This document shows positions 1-8,020 of a stretch of DNA of 20,684 bases, in pieces. The DNA comes from Betaproteobacteria bacterium (lineage in GTDB: Bacteria > Pseudomonadota > Gammaproteobacteria > Burkholderiales > Burkholderiaceae_C): the NCBI GenBank assembly GCA_009922295.1, contig RFWA01000008.1:1-20684 (forward strand), written 5' to 3'. Every line of letters starts with the position of its first letter. The first letter of the stretch is position 1. Below the pieces are notes generated by a model. The model worked only from the letters and a program-made list of their open reading frames with translations, made no database searches and was not told where the DNA came from. Position numbers and translations under genes: made by a program.

Positions 1-721
1 CCACCACGTCGAAGGGGTGGCGATTGGTCTCAGCCAAACCCGAGATCACGTACACCACAAAAATAGGCAGTAACGGCAGCCAGTTCCAGGACAGGAAATT
101 GAGCCCCATATGGGCAAAATAGCCTTTACCCTGGCCGGTAACAATATCGGTCAGGTTCATGCTGGCTGACACCATCAGCACCACCACCAGGCAAAACCCC
201 ATGGCGATCTCGTAGCTCACCATCTGCGCCGAGGCGCGCAGAGCGCCAAGAAACGAGTACTTGGAGTTGGAGGCCCAGCCGGCGATGACAACGCCATAAA
301 CTTCCATCGAGGTAATGGCCATCACAAACAGCAGCCCCGCATTGATGTTGGCCAAGGCAACGTCTGGCCCAAATGGAATCACCACCCAGGCGGCCAGGGC
401 GGGCATGATGGTCAATATAGGGCCAATAAAGAACAAACCCTTGCTGGCGGCGGTGGGCACCAGGATTTCCTTGGCCAGCAGCTTCAGCGCGTCAGCAATC
501 GGCTGCAGCAGGCCCAGCGGCCCAACCCGGTTAGGGCCCACGCGCACTTGCATCCAGCCCAGGAATTTGCGCTCCCACAAGGTCAGGTAGGCCACGGCGC
601 CCATCAGCGGCAGCACCACAGCCACGATTTTCATGAGGGTCCAGACCACCGGCCAGCCGGCCAACGCCCACCAAGGCGCCGAGATCAAGCCCTGACCAAA
701 ATTGAACAAGGCATCGATCAT
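1..721 (-). CDS. nuoH: NADH-quinone oxidoreductase subunit H (NuoH), 3' part beyond the window
   Basis: This is the quinone-site membrane subunit of respiratory complex I, in the inner membrane at the junction of the peripheral and membrane arms. The frame is open from the ATG at 721 to the window edge, giving about 240 residues of a protein usually near 350. Several hydrophobic segments are visible. The family signatures are present: ERKFLGWMQVRVGPNRVGP at about residues 50-68, and ETNRHPFD at about 231-238 just before the edge. The ATG overlaps the nuoG stop codon as ATGA, which argues for translational coupling and fixes the start. The gene is truncated only by the window. Identification is secure from the signatures and operon position. 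Confidence 0.96.
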   Translation of the reverse strand, partial: MIDALFNFGQGLISAPWWALAGWPVVWTLMKIVAVVLPLMGAVAYLTLWERKFLGWMQVRVGPNRVGPLGLLQPIADALKLLAKEILVPTAASKGLFFIGPILTIMPALAAWVVIPFGPDVALANINAGLLFVMAITSMEVYGVVIAGWASNSKYSFLGALRASAQMVSYEIAMGFCLVVVLMVSASMNLTDIVTGQGKGYFAHMGLNFLSWNWLPLLPIFVVYVISGLAETNRHPFDVV

Positions 722-2856
722 GCTGCGACCTCCTGAGCCGCTGTTTCACTCCGGGCATCGGCGGTCATTTGCAAGCTGCTGGCCCGGCGCACAAGGCCGT
801 CCAAGGCATAAATGCCAGCCACGACCGGCACGTGCGGTACCGGCGTGGTGTCCATCGCTGCTTGGGTAGCATTGCTCATCAAATCAACAGGAATATGCGT
901 CACACCTGGCTTACTCAATGCAGGGGCCAGCCTTAGCACTTCTTGCGAGGAGTCAAAGTCAAAGTCTGGCAGGCCCAGCACATTGGCCAACACTCGCAAG
1001 ACCTTCCAAGCTGGCCGGGTTTCGCCAAGTGGCTTGACCACCGCATGGAAGCCCTGCACCCGCCCCTCGGCATTGACGAAGGTGCCCGAGGTTTCAGTGA
1101 ATGGCGCGATGGGCAGCAACACGTCACTGAAAGCCATATTGGCCTTGAACGGGCTCAGTGTGACCACCATGCGGGCCTGTCCCAAGGTTGCGGCGGCGGC
1201 TGAACCAGCGCCAGAGTCAAATTCAGGCTCAGTGTTCAGCAGCAGCACCCCTTTCAGACCGCCGGCAAGCATCTGAGCGGCGTTCAGTCCTTCGGGGCCA
1301 GGCAGGGCACAGGCAAACTGCGCCCCCACCGTGTTGGCCGCCTCGGTGAGATAACCCACCGTGGCGCCGCTATGGTCGGCTATCCAGTTGGCCAGCGCCA
1401 ACAGGCTGGACGCCTTGGCGTGATGGGCGGCCGCATTACCCAACAGCACTGCCTTGCGCTCACCACCCAACAGTGACAACGCGATGGCGCGGGCCGTCTC
1501 AGTGATTTGGCCAGACCCCAGCGGCGGGTTGACGCCCTTTTCGGCGGCCAAGGCAGCTGCGACATCCGCCAAACCCTGGGCCCAATGGCTAGCTGGTTGC
1601 ACCAGTGAATGCGCGATGGGCATCGCCCAGTCCTGCATCTGATCAGTCAGCACACTGACCGTGGCACCCTTGCGCACGGCTTGACGAATCCGCTGTGCAA
1701 ACAGGGGATGGTCTTTGCGCAAGTTAGAGCCCACCACCAGCACGCGCTGCAAGTCAGACAGGGCAGCAATCGGCAGGCCGAGGTGGCGCACGCCTTCGGC
1801 CGGGACAAACTCAGCGTGACGCAGGCGATGGTCAATGTTGTGACTGCCCAGCCCGCGCATCAGCGCGCCGGCCAGCATCAGTTCTTCAAGCGTGCTGTGT
1901 GGGCTCAACAAGGCCCCCAGGCTGCTCGCGCCATGCTCGGCTTTGATTTGCGTCAACCCGTTAGCCACATACTCAAGAGCCGTCTGCCAGTCCACTGCCT
2001 GCCATACGCCCCCTTGCTTGACCATGGGGCTGGTCAAGCGCTCATCGCTGTTCAGCGCCTCATAAGAAAAACGGTCACGGTCCGCTATCCAGCATTCGTT
2101 GACAGCCTCATTTTCAAGAGGCACCACGCGCATCACCCGGTTGTTTTTCACCTGCACCACCAGATTGGCTCCGGTGGAATCATGCGGGCTGACCGACTTA
2201 CGGCGCGACAACTCCCAGGTGCGGGCGCTGTAACGGAAGGGCTTGCTGGTCAAGGCACCGACCGGGCAAATGTCAATCATGTTGCCCGACAGCTCAGAAT
2301 CGACCGATTGCCCAACAAAGGTTTCAATCTCGGCATGCTCGCCGCGGTGCGACATGCCCAATTCCATCACGCCGGCCACTTCCTGGCCAAAGCGCACGCA
2401 GCGGGTGCAGTGGATGCAGCGGCTCATTTCCTGCATGGAAATCAACGGCCCCACATCCTTGACCGCCACCACCCGCTTGTCTTCTTCATAGCGGGATGAC
2501 GACCCGCCGTAGCCGACCGCCAGGTCTTGTAACTGGCACTCGCCACCTTGGTCGCAGATCGGACAATCCAGCGGATGGTTGATCAGCAGGAACTCCATCA
2601 CCGACTGCTGTGCCTTGATCGCTTTGTCACTTTTGGTGCGCACGATCATGCCCTGCGTCACTGGCGTGGCGCAGGCCGGCATGGGCTTGGGCATTTTCTC
2701 CACATCGACCAGGCACATGCGACAGTTGGCTGCAATGCTGAGCTTCTTGTGGTAGCAGAAATGAGGGATATAGGTGCCAGTTTTTTCGGCCGCATGCATG
2801 ATCATGCTGCCTTCAACAATGTCCACCTTCTTGCCGTCGAGTTCAATTTCAATCAT
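718..2856 (-). CDS. nuoG: NADH-quinone oxidoreductase subunit G (NuoG)
   Basis: This is the large iron-sulfur subunit of the NADH dehydrogenase arm of complex I (712 aa), passing electrons from NuoE/F toward NuoB. The N-terminal ferredoxin-like [2Fe-2S] domain shows C34, C45, C48 and C62. The next module has H94, C98, C101 and C107 (His/3Cys [4Fe-4S] cluster), followed by C147, C150, C153 and C197 for the second [4Fe-4S] cluster. The remainder is the molybdopterin-oxidoreductase-like domain typical of NuoG, without evident catalytic function in this family. It starts 12 bases after the nuoF stop and overlaps nuoH by ATGA. Length and motifs fit an intact gene. Confidence 0.96.
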   Translation of the reverse strand: MIEIELDGKKVDIVEGSMIMHAAEKTGTYIPHFCYHKKLSIAANCRMCLVDVEKMPKPMPACATPVTQGMIVRTKSDKAIKAQQSVMEFLLINHPLDCPICDQGGECQLQDLAVGYGGSSSRYEEDKRVVAVKDVGPLISMQEMSRCIHCTRCVRFGQEVAGVMELGMSHRGEHAEIETFVGQSVDSELSGNMIDICPVGALTSKPFRYSARTWELSRRKSVSPHDSTGANLVVQVKNNRVMRVVPLENEAVNECWIADRDRFSYEALNSDERLTSPMVKQGGVWQAVDWQTALEYVANGLTQIKAEHGASSLGALLSPHSTLEELMLAGALMRGLGSHNIDHRLRHAEFVPAEGVRHLGLPIAALSDLQRVLVVGSNLRKDHPLFAQRIRQAVRKGATVSVLTDQMQDWAMPIAHSLVQPASHWAQGLADVAAALAAEKGVNPPLGSGQITETARAIALSLLGGERKAVLLGNAAAHHAKASSLLALANWIADHSGATVGYLTEAANTVGAQFACALPGPEGLNAAQMLAGGLKGVLLLNTEPEFDSGAGSAAAATLGQARMVVTLSPFKANMAFSDVLLPIAPFTETSGTFVNAEGRVQGFHAVVKPLGETRPAWKVLRVLANVLGLPDFDFDSSQEVLRLAPALSKPGVTHIPVDLMSNATQAAMDTTPVPHVPVVAGIYALDGLVRRASSLQMTADARSETAAQEVAA

Positions 2857-2868
2857 GGCAGCATTCGC

Positions 2869-4224
2869 TCAGACGTAGGCTGGGACCATACAGGTCTTGT
2901 GCTCTACGTGGTATTCAAATTCGTGGCGGTAGTGCTTGATCATGGCGCGCACGGGCATCGCTGCAGCATCACCCAGGGCGCAGATGGTTCGCCCCTGAAT
3001 GTTGTCAGCCACTGAGTTCAGCAAATCCATGTCCGATGGTCGGCCATGCCCGGTTTCGATCCGGTCAACCATGCGCGACAGCCAACCTGTGCCCTCGCGG
3101 CAGGGGGTGCACTGCCCACACGACTCGTGCATGTAAAAGTAGCTTAGACGCTGCAGGCTCTTGACCATGCAACGGGAGTCGTCTAGCACAATGACCGCGC
3201 CTGAGCCCAACATCGAGCCAGCTTTGGCAATGGCATCGTAATCCATGGTGAGGTCCATCATGACGGACCCAGGCAGGATGGGCGAGGACGAGCCGCCCGG
3301 AATAACTGCCTTGAGCTGACGGCCGCTGCGCACACCCCCGGCGATTTCCAACAGTTTGGCAAACGGTGTACCCATGGGCACCTCGTAATTGCCAGGCAGT
3401 TCCACATCGCCACTGACCGAATAAATTTTGGTGCCACCGTTGTTGGGCTTGCCACAGGCCAGGTAGGCTGCGCCGCCATTGCGGATGATCCACGGCACAG
3501 CCGCAAAGGTTTCCGTGTTGTTGATGGTGGTCGGCTTACCGTAAAGACCGAAACTGGCAGGAAACGGGGGCTTGAAGCGCGGTTGCCCTTTTTTACCTTC
3601 GAGCGATTCGAGCAGGGCAGTCTCTTCGCCGCAAATGTAGGCGCCAAAACCATGTGTCGCATGCAGCTGAAAATTGAAGGTACTCCCCAAAATCTTGTCA
3701 CCTAGCAAACCAGCAGCACGCGCCTCGTCCAGCGCCTCTTCAAAACGCTCGTAGCTTTTGAAGATCTCGCCATGAATGTAGTTGTAGCCGACCGTGATGC
3801 CCATGGCATAGGCGGCAATGATCATGCCTTCGATCACGATATGCGGGTTGAACTGCAGGATGTCACGGTCTTTGCACGTACCTGGCTCACCTTCATCAGA
3901 GTTGCAGACCAGGTACTTTTGACCCGGAAACTGCCGTGGCATAAAGCTCCACTTCAGTCCGCTTGGAAAACCGGCGCCGCCACGACCACGTAGGGCCGAC
4001 TCCTTGACCGTCGCGATCACCTGGTCTTGGGTCAGGCCCTCACCCCCGTCGCGCGCGAGAATCTTGCGCAGCGCGGCGTAGCCACCGCGTGACTCGTAGT
4101 CGGCGAGCCGCCAGTTGCTGCCATTCAAATCTGCGTAAATCTGCGGGTTGATATGCCGATCATGAAAGCAAGTTTGTACGCCATCGGCTTGGAACTGGCT
4201 CAAAATCTGGTCAGCGTTCATCAT
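2869..4224 (-). CDS. nuoF: NADH-quinone oxidoreductase subunit F (NuoF)
   Basis: This is the NADH- and FMN-binding subunit of complex I (451 aa), where electrons enter the complex in the cytoplasm. The glycine-rich nucleotide motif GRGGAGFPSG lies at residues 80-89. The C-terminal ESCGQCTPCREG block gives cluster ligands C369, C372 and C375, with C415 as the likely fourth ligand of the N3 [4Fe-4S] cluster. The start is ATGATG, so 4224 or 4221 is possible. The 4224 ATG overlaps the nuoE stop as ATGA and is preferred. No abnormality is seen. Confidence 0.96.
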   Translation of the reverse strand: MMNADQILSQFQADGVQTCFHDRHINPQIYADLNGSNWRLADYESRGGYAALRKILARDGGEGLTQDQVIATVKESALRGRGGAGFPSGLKWSFMPRQFPGQKYLVCNSDEGEPGTCKDRDILQFNPHIVIEGMIIAAYAMGITVGYNYIHGEIFKSYERFEEALDEARAAGLLGDKILGSTFNFQLHATHGFGAYICGEETALLESLEGKKGQPRFKPPFPASFGLYGKPTTINNTETFAAVPWIIRNGGAAYLACGKPNNGGTKIYSVSGDVELPGNYEVPMGTPFAKLLEIAGGVRSGRQLKAVIPGGSSSPILPGSVMMDLTMDYDAIAKAGSMLGSGAVIVLDDSRCMVKSLQRLSYFYMHESCGQCTPCREGTGWLSRMVDRIETGHGRPSDMDLLNSVADNIQGRTICALGDAAAMPVRAMIKHYRHEFEYHVEHKTCMVPAYV

Positions 4225-4739
4225 GATTTCTCCGCTGCCCGAAGGCCGTCCACCAATTGGTCCAACTTATCATCGGTCATGAAGCTGCACATCGTGCGGT
4301 CATTAACCAACAGCACCGGCGAGTCAGCACAAGCACCCAGACACTCCGACTGCTGCAAGGTGAACAGGCCGTCTGGTGTGGTCTCGCCCATGTGCACGCC
4401 AAGCTTGTGCTCGAGGTGCTTCAAGGCGCGACTGCCATCACGCAACTGGCAGGGCAAATTGGTGCAGACATTGAGCTTGTACTTGCCCACCGGGCGCTGG
4501 TTGTACATATTGTAAAAAGTGGTGACCTCTCGCACAGCAATCGGCGCCATGCCAAGGTAATCAGCCACAACCTTTTCGCTCTCAGCACTGACAAAGCCAC
4601 TTTCCTGCTGAACGATAGCCAGGCAGGCCACGATAGCCAGGCAGGCCATCACCGCCGACTGCTTCTGCTCAGGCGGGTACTTGGCGACTTCACGCGCAAA
4701 CCGCGCCAGCGCTGCCTCTGAAACAACTGCTGTGCTCAT
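4221..4739 (-). CDS. nuoE: NADH-quinone oxidoreductase subunit E (NuoE), with a 6-residue tandem duplication
   Basis: This is the thioredoxin-fold [2Fe-2S] subunit of the NADH dehydrogenase arm (172 aa). Cluster N1a ligands are visible at C92, C97, C133 and C137. The start ATG overlaps the nuoD stop (ATGA) and the stop overlaps the nuoF start. The oddity is at residues 32-43, where ACLAIV occurs twice in a row in the N-terminal helical region. It is encoded by two identical 18-base units. From memory, homologues have a single copy (MACLAIVQQE). The change is in frame and away from the cluster ligands, so the protein may still work, but the helix register there would shift. Confidence 0.95.
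   Translation of the reverse strand: MSTAVVSEAALARFAREVAKYPPEQKQSAVMACLAIVACLAIVQQESGFVSAESEKVVADYLGMAPIAVREVTTFYNMYNQRPVGKYKLNVCTNLPCQLRDGSRALKHLEHKLGVHMGETTPDGLFTLQQSECLGACADSPVLLVNDRTMCSFMTDDKLDQLVDGLRAAEKS
4612..4647 (-). repeat. Perfect 18-bp tandem duplication inside nuoE
   Basis: Positions 4612-4629 and 4630-4647 are identical 18-base units (plus strand ACGATAGCCAGGCAGGCC). Each unit encodes the same six residues on the minus strand. Complete identity, including third codon positions, suggests a recent duplication by slippage, or an assembly or read error, rather than ancient divergence. Confidence 0.95.
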
Positions 4740-5989
4740 CGGTCGATTTCTCCAAACACGATATCCATGGTGCCGATCACGGCAACGGCGTCGGCAATCA
4801 TGTGTCCGCCAGCCATCTCATTGAGTGCGGACAGATGCACATAGCCGGGCGGCCGGATCTTGAGGCGATACGGCTTGTTAGCACCATCGCTGACAAGGTA
4901 AATGCCAAACTCGCCCTTGGGATGCTCGACCGCAGCATAGGCTTCGCCTTCGGGCACATGAAAGCCTTCAGTAAAGAGCTTGAAGTGATGGATGAGTTCT
5001 TCCATGTTGGACTTCATGGATTCGCGATCAGGCGCCGCCACTTTGTGGTTGTCGGTGATCACCGGTCCGGGGTTGGCGCGAAGCCAATCGACACACTGCT
5101 TGATGATGCGGTTGGACTGCTTCATCTCCTCCATGCGCACCAGGTAGCGGTCGTAGCAATCTCCGGTGGCACCCACGGGAATATCAAAGTCCATACGGTC
5201 ATAGACATCGTAGGGTTGCTTTTTACGCAGATCCCAGGCAATGCCAGAACCGCGCAGCATGGGCCCGGTGAAGCCCAGGTTGAGGGCCCGCTCCGGTGTG
5301 ACCACGCCGATACCGACCGTGCGCTGCTTCCAGATCCGGTTCTCGGTCAGCAGTGTGTGGTACTCGCCGAGATAGGTCGGGAAGCGCTGGGTGAAGTCGT
5401 CGATAAAGTCCAGCAAGGAGCCTTGCCGGTTGCTGTTCAGCTGGGCAATGCCACGGGCGTTCCGGATCTTGTTGGCCTTGTACTGCGGCATGCTGTCGGG
5501 CAGGTCGCGGTAGACACCGCCCGGACGGAAGTAGGCGGCATGCATGCGCGCGCCACTGACGGCTTCGTACATGTCAAAGAGGTCTTCACGCTCACGAAAG
5601 GCGTAGATCAGAATAGTTGAGCTCCCACAGTCATTGCCATGGGAGCCCAACCACATCAGATGATTGAGCAGGCGGGTGATCTCGGAAAACATGACGCGGA
5701 TGTACTGCGCCCGCACCGGCACCTCGATACCCATCAGCTTTTCAATAGCGAGGCAATAGGCGTGCTCATTGCACATCATTGAGACGTAATCGAGCCGGTC
5801 CATATAGGGCAGCGACTGGATGAAGGTCTTGCTTTCGGCGAGCTTTTCCGTAGCGCGGTGCAGCAGGCCAATGTGCGGATCGGCGCGTTGGATGACCTCG
5901 CCATCGAGCTCCAGCACCAGGCGCAGCACGCCATGGGCTGCCGGATGCTGAGGCCCAAAATTGAGCGTGTAGTTTTTTATGTCAGCCAT
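4736..5989 (-). CDS. nuoD: NADH-quinone oxidoreductase subunit D (NuoD)
   Basis: This is the 49-kDa-type subunit of complex I (417 aa). It is homologous to the large subunit of NiFe hydrogenases and helps form the quinone-binding site with NuoB and NuoH. The N-terminal FGPQHPAAHGVLR block, the RPGGVYRDLP segment and the C-terminal DIVFGEIDR ending are characteristic. It starts 12 bases downstream of nuoC, as a separate gene rather than a NuoCD fusion, and ends overlapping nuoE. The segment after HGNDCG reads SSTILIYA, whereas I recall AMTVLIYA in relatives; this is a minor substitution. No frame problem is seen. Confidence 0.96.
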   Translation of the reverse strand: MADIKNYTLNFGPQHPAAHGVLRLVLELDGEVIQRADPHIGLLHRATEKLAESKTFIQSLPYMDRLDYVSMMCNEHAYCLAIEKLMGIEVPVRAQYIRVMFSEITRLLNHLMWLGSHGNDCGSSTILIYAFREREDLFDMYEAVSGARMHAAYFRPGGVYRDLPDSMPQYKANKIRNARGIAQLNSNRQGSLLDFIDDFTQRFPTYLGEYHTLLTENRIWKQRTVGIGVVTPERALNLGFTGPMLRGSGIAWDLRKKQPYDVYDRMDFDIPVGATGDCYDRYLVRMEEMKQSNRIIKQCVDWLRANPGPVITDNHKVAAPDRESMKSNMEELIHHFKLFTEGFHVPEGEAYAAVEHPKGEFGIYLVSDGANKPYRLKIRPPGYVHLSALNEMAGGHMIADAVAVIGTMDIVFGEIDR

Positions 5990-6001
5990 GACGCATACCG
6001 C

Positions 6002-6610
6002 CTAGTGCAGGCCTCCGTAGTTGTCTTCCCGGATGATGCGCGGTGTGATTTCACGTGGCTCGATGGTGACGGGCTGATAAACCACTCGCCGGTTCTCCGC
6101 GTCGTAGCGCATTTCGACATGGCCACTCAGGGGAAAATCTTTGCGGAACGGATGCCCGATAAAACCATAGTCGGTGAGGATACGGCGCAGGTCATCATGC
6201 CCCTCGAAGACGATGCCAAACAGGTCAAACGCCTCGCGCTCGAACCAGTTGGCCGAGCTCCAGATCGCAGTGACCGACGGCAGCATAGGCAGGTCGTCAT
6301 CAGGTGCGGCGACCCGAACGCGCAGGCGCTGGTTCAAACTGACAGACAACAAATGAAGCACCACGCTGAAGCGCGGGCCGTCCCGGCCAACGCCCTTGTA
6401 ATCAGAATAGTCAACACCACAGAGGTCAATCAGCTGCTCGAACTGACAACCCGGCGCATCACGCAGTGTCAGAGCCACCTGGCGCAGTACAGCCGCATCG
6501 ACGTCCACACTCAACTCGCCGCGGGCGACGCCAATCTTCAGCACTTTGTCACCCAACGCAGCCGCCACAACAGCTTGTAACGCCTCGGGACTCACAGCAT
6601 AAACAGTCAT
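6002..6610 (-). CDS. nuoC: NADH-quinone oxidoreductase subunit C (NuoC)
   Basis: This is the 30-kDa-type peripheral-arm subunit of complex I (202 aa). The family signature lies in the centre: ANWFEREAFDLFGI, followed by the H-P-x-RKDFPL block (GHPFRKDFPLSGH). These identify the Nuo30/NuoC domain that docks against NuoD and NuoB. The ATG at 6610 lies nine bases after the nuoB stop, and nuoD follows after 12 bases, consistent with one polycistronic message. Length is normal for a stand-alone NuoC. Confidence 0.95.
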   Translation of the reverse strand: MTVYAVSPEALQAVVAAALGDKVLKIGVARGELSVDVDAAVLRQVALTLRDAPGCQFEQLIDLCGVDYSDYKGVGRDGPRFSVVLHLLSVSLNQRLRVRVAAPDDDLPMLPSVTAIWSSANWFEREAFDLFGIVFEGHDDLRRILTDYGFIGHPFRKDFPLSGHVEMRYDAENRRVVYQPVTIEPREITPRIIREDNYGGLH

Positions 6611-6619
6611 CGCAGTCCC

Positions 6620-7099
6620 TCAGGCTCGGGCAATGGTTTGGGTGCGCCGGATTTTCTGCTGCAGTTGCATGATGCCGTAGAGCAAAGCCTCAGCGGTCGG
6701 CGGGCAACCCGGCACATAGACGTCGACCGGCACGATGCGGTCGCAGCCCCGAACGACCGAGTAGCTGTAGTGGTAGTACCCGCCACCATTGGCGCATGAA
6801 CCCATGCTGATAACCCAGCGAGGCTCCGACATTTGGTCGTAAACCTTGCGCAGTGCGGGGGCCATTTTGTTACACAGGGTGCCGGCAACAATCATCAGAT
6901 CAGACTGCCGCGGGCTGGCACGAAACACTTCCGCGCCAAACCGACTGATATCGTAACGCGCTGCTGCTGCGTGCATCATCTCGACAGCACAGCAGGCCAA
7001 CCCGAAGGTCATGGGCCACACCGAACCCGTCTTAGCCCAGTTCATCACCGAGTCATAGCTGGTGGTGACAAAGCCTTCCTTCAGTACGCCTTCGATCAT
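6620..7099 (-). CDS. nuoB: NADH-quinone oxidoreductase subunit B (NuoB)
   Basis: This is the complex I subunit that carries the terminal [4Fe-4S] cluster N2, from which electrons pass to quinone (159 aa). The N2 ligands are visible as the tandem cysteines C36/C37 (GLACCAVEM), C102 (GSCANGGGYYH) and C132 (VPGCPPTAE). The ATG at 7099 lies 14 bases after the nuoA stop. Length and sequence are typical. No abnormality is seen. Confidence 0.96.
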   Translation of the reverse strand: MIEGVLKEGFVTTSYDSVMNWAKTGSVWPMTFGLACCAVEMMHAAAARYDISRFGAEVFRASPRQSDLMIVAGTLCNKMAPALRKVYDQMSEPRWVISMGSCANGGGYYHYSYSVVRGCDRIVPVDVYVPGCPPTAEALLYGIMQLQQKIRRTQTIARA

Positions 7100-7113
7100 T
7101 GCATGTTCCCCGC

Positions 7114-7410
7114 TTATTCCCAGTCAAGGGCACCTTTTTTCCACTCATAGACAAAGCCCACGACCAGAATGCTCAGAAAAACCATGACCGACCAGAAGCC
7201 AAGACTACCAATGTCCTTGAGCGACACTGCCCATGGAAACAAGAAGGCGATCTCAAGGTCGAACAAGATGAACAGGATGGCCACCAGGTAGTAGCGGACA
7301 TCGAATTTCATGCGTGCGTCTTCGAAGGCTTCAAAGCCGCATTCATAGGGAGAATTTTTGGCTGGATCAGGCCGATTCGGTCCGAGCACATAGCCCAAAA
7401 CCTGGGGCAC
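7114..7410 (-). CDS. nuoA: NADH-quinone oxidoreductase subunit A (NuoA), N-terminally truncated
   Basis: This is a small membrane subunit of complex I at the NuoH/quinone interface. The conserved SPYECGFE block (residues 20-27 here), the following D/E-containing membrane helix (FDLEIAFLFPW) and the C-terminal EWKKGALDWE are intact. Only 98 residues can be read, against about 119 in relatives. The missing part is the N-terminus with most of the first membrane helix. The frame has an in-frame TAA at 7423-7425, just after the tRNA CCA end. Between that stop and the recognisable NuoA sequence (GVGIVPQVLGYVLG) there is no ATG, only GTG at 7410 or the rare ATT at 7413. AAGG at 7421-7424 could serve as a ribosome-binding site. 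It may be functional, damaged, or an assembly artefact. Confidence 0.85.
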   Translation of the reverse strand: MPQVLGYVLGPNRPDPAKNSPYECGFEAFEDARMKFDVRYYLVAILFILFDLEIAFLFPWAVSLKDIGSLGFWSVMVFLSILVVGFVYEWKKGALDWE

Positions 7411-7427
7411 AATGCCGACACCTTATC

Positions 7428-7512
7428 TGGTGCCGTCGGCGAGACTCGAACTCGCACAGCTTTCGCCACTACCCCCTCAAGATAGCGTGTCTACCAATTT
7501 CACCACGACGGC
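7428..7512 (-). tRNA. tRNA-Leu, anticodon GAG
   Basis: This is an 85-nt class II tRNA read on the minus strand. The acceptor arm GCCGTCG (7506-7512) pairs fully with CGACGGC (7432-7438), followed by discriminator A and a genomically encoded CCA (7428-7430). The anticodon stem CTATC/GGTAG encloses the loop TTGAGGG, giving GAG for leucine CUC/CUU codons. A short variable arm (GGC-GAAA-GCT) and the T arm GCGAG-TTCGAGT-CTCGC are present. The tRNA lies between secG and nuoA, and its 3' end is only 17 bases from the first usable nuoA start codon. Confidence 0.95.
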
Positions 7513-7630
7513 GGCTTTCAAGAGTCCGGATGGCATGAGGCGCCACATGGCGAATTGCTCTCCGAAAACAAGTAGAGTTTACCCTGAAAACGGCTTGTTT
7601 CCTGAACGTCAAAAGGGTATTTCAAAGGCA

Positions 7631-7984
7631 TTACTTCGATGGAATCTGGGCTGCGCCCGAGGCTGGCACCGCCGGTGCAGACGCCACGGTGGCAGGCGCT
7701 GCAATGCTAGCCCCTTGCAGCACACTGCCTGTAGGTGCGGCTGGCCGGGCCATGCCGAAATAGGCCAACAACAAGGTGCAGACAAAGAAGATGGTCGCCA
7801 GGACGGCCGTACTGCGGGACAGAAAGTTAGCGCTGCCTGTAGCCCCAAAAAGGCTGCCCGAACCACCACTGCCGAAGGCAGCGCCCATGTCTGCACCCTT
7901 GCCATGTTGCATCAGGATCAGGCCCATCATGGCCACCGCCGACAGCATTTGAACAGCGAGAAGAATCGTCAACAAGATACTCAT
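7631..7984 (-). CDS. secG: Protein-export membrane protein SecG
   Basis: This is the small auxiliary subunit of the SecYEG translocon in the inner membrane (117 aa). Two hydrophobic segments (about residues 3-20 and 57-78) flank the typical cytoplasmic loop MQHGKGADMGAAFGSGGSGS. A long alanine/proline-rich tail follows, as is common in betaproteobacteria. GGAG lies seven bases before the ATG at 7984, supporting that start. It follows tpiA by 36 bases and precedes tRNA-Leu. Probably co-transcribed with tpiA. Confidence 0.93.
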   Translation of the reverse strand: MSILLTILLAVQMLSAVAMMGLILMQHGKGADMGAAFGSGGSGSLFGATGSANFLSRSTAVLATIFFVCTLLLAYFGMARPAAPTGSVLQGASIAAPATVASAPAVPASGAAQIPSK

Positions 7985-8020
7985 GAATTACTCCGGAAAA
8001 GATAGCTTTGCAGCATGGCT

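Noticed and set aside
1609..2499. A 296-codon plus-strand open frame antisense to nuoG
   Set aside because: It is a shadow of nuoG, which shows all expected cluster-binding motifs; the antisense product is His/Gln-rich without a recognisable fold.
4802..5620. A 272-codon plus-strand open frame antisense to nuoD
   Set aside because: Codon structure and conservation belong to nuoD; no ribosome-binding site or domain supports the antisense frame.
7580..7619. Inverted repeat TACCCT/AGGGTA downstream of secG as a terminator
   Set aside because: Only six base pairs across a 28-base loop and no T-run on the minus strand; not a convincing terminator.
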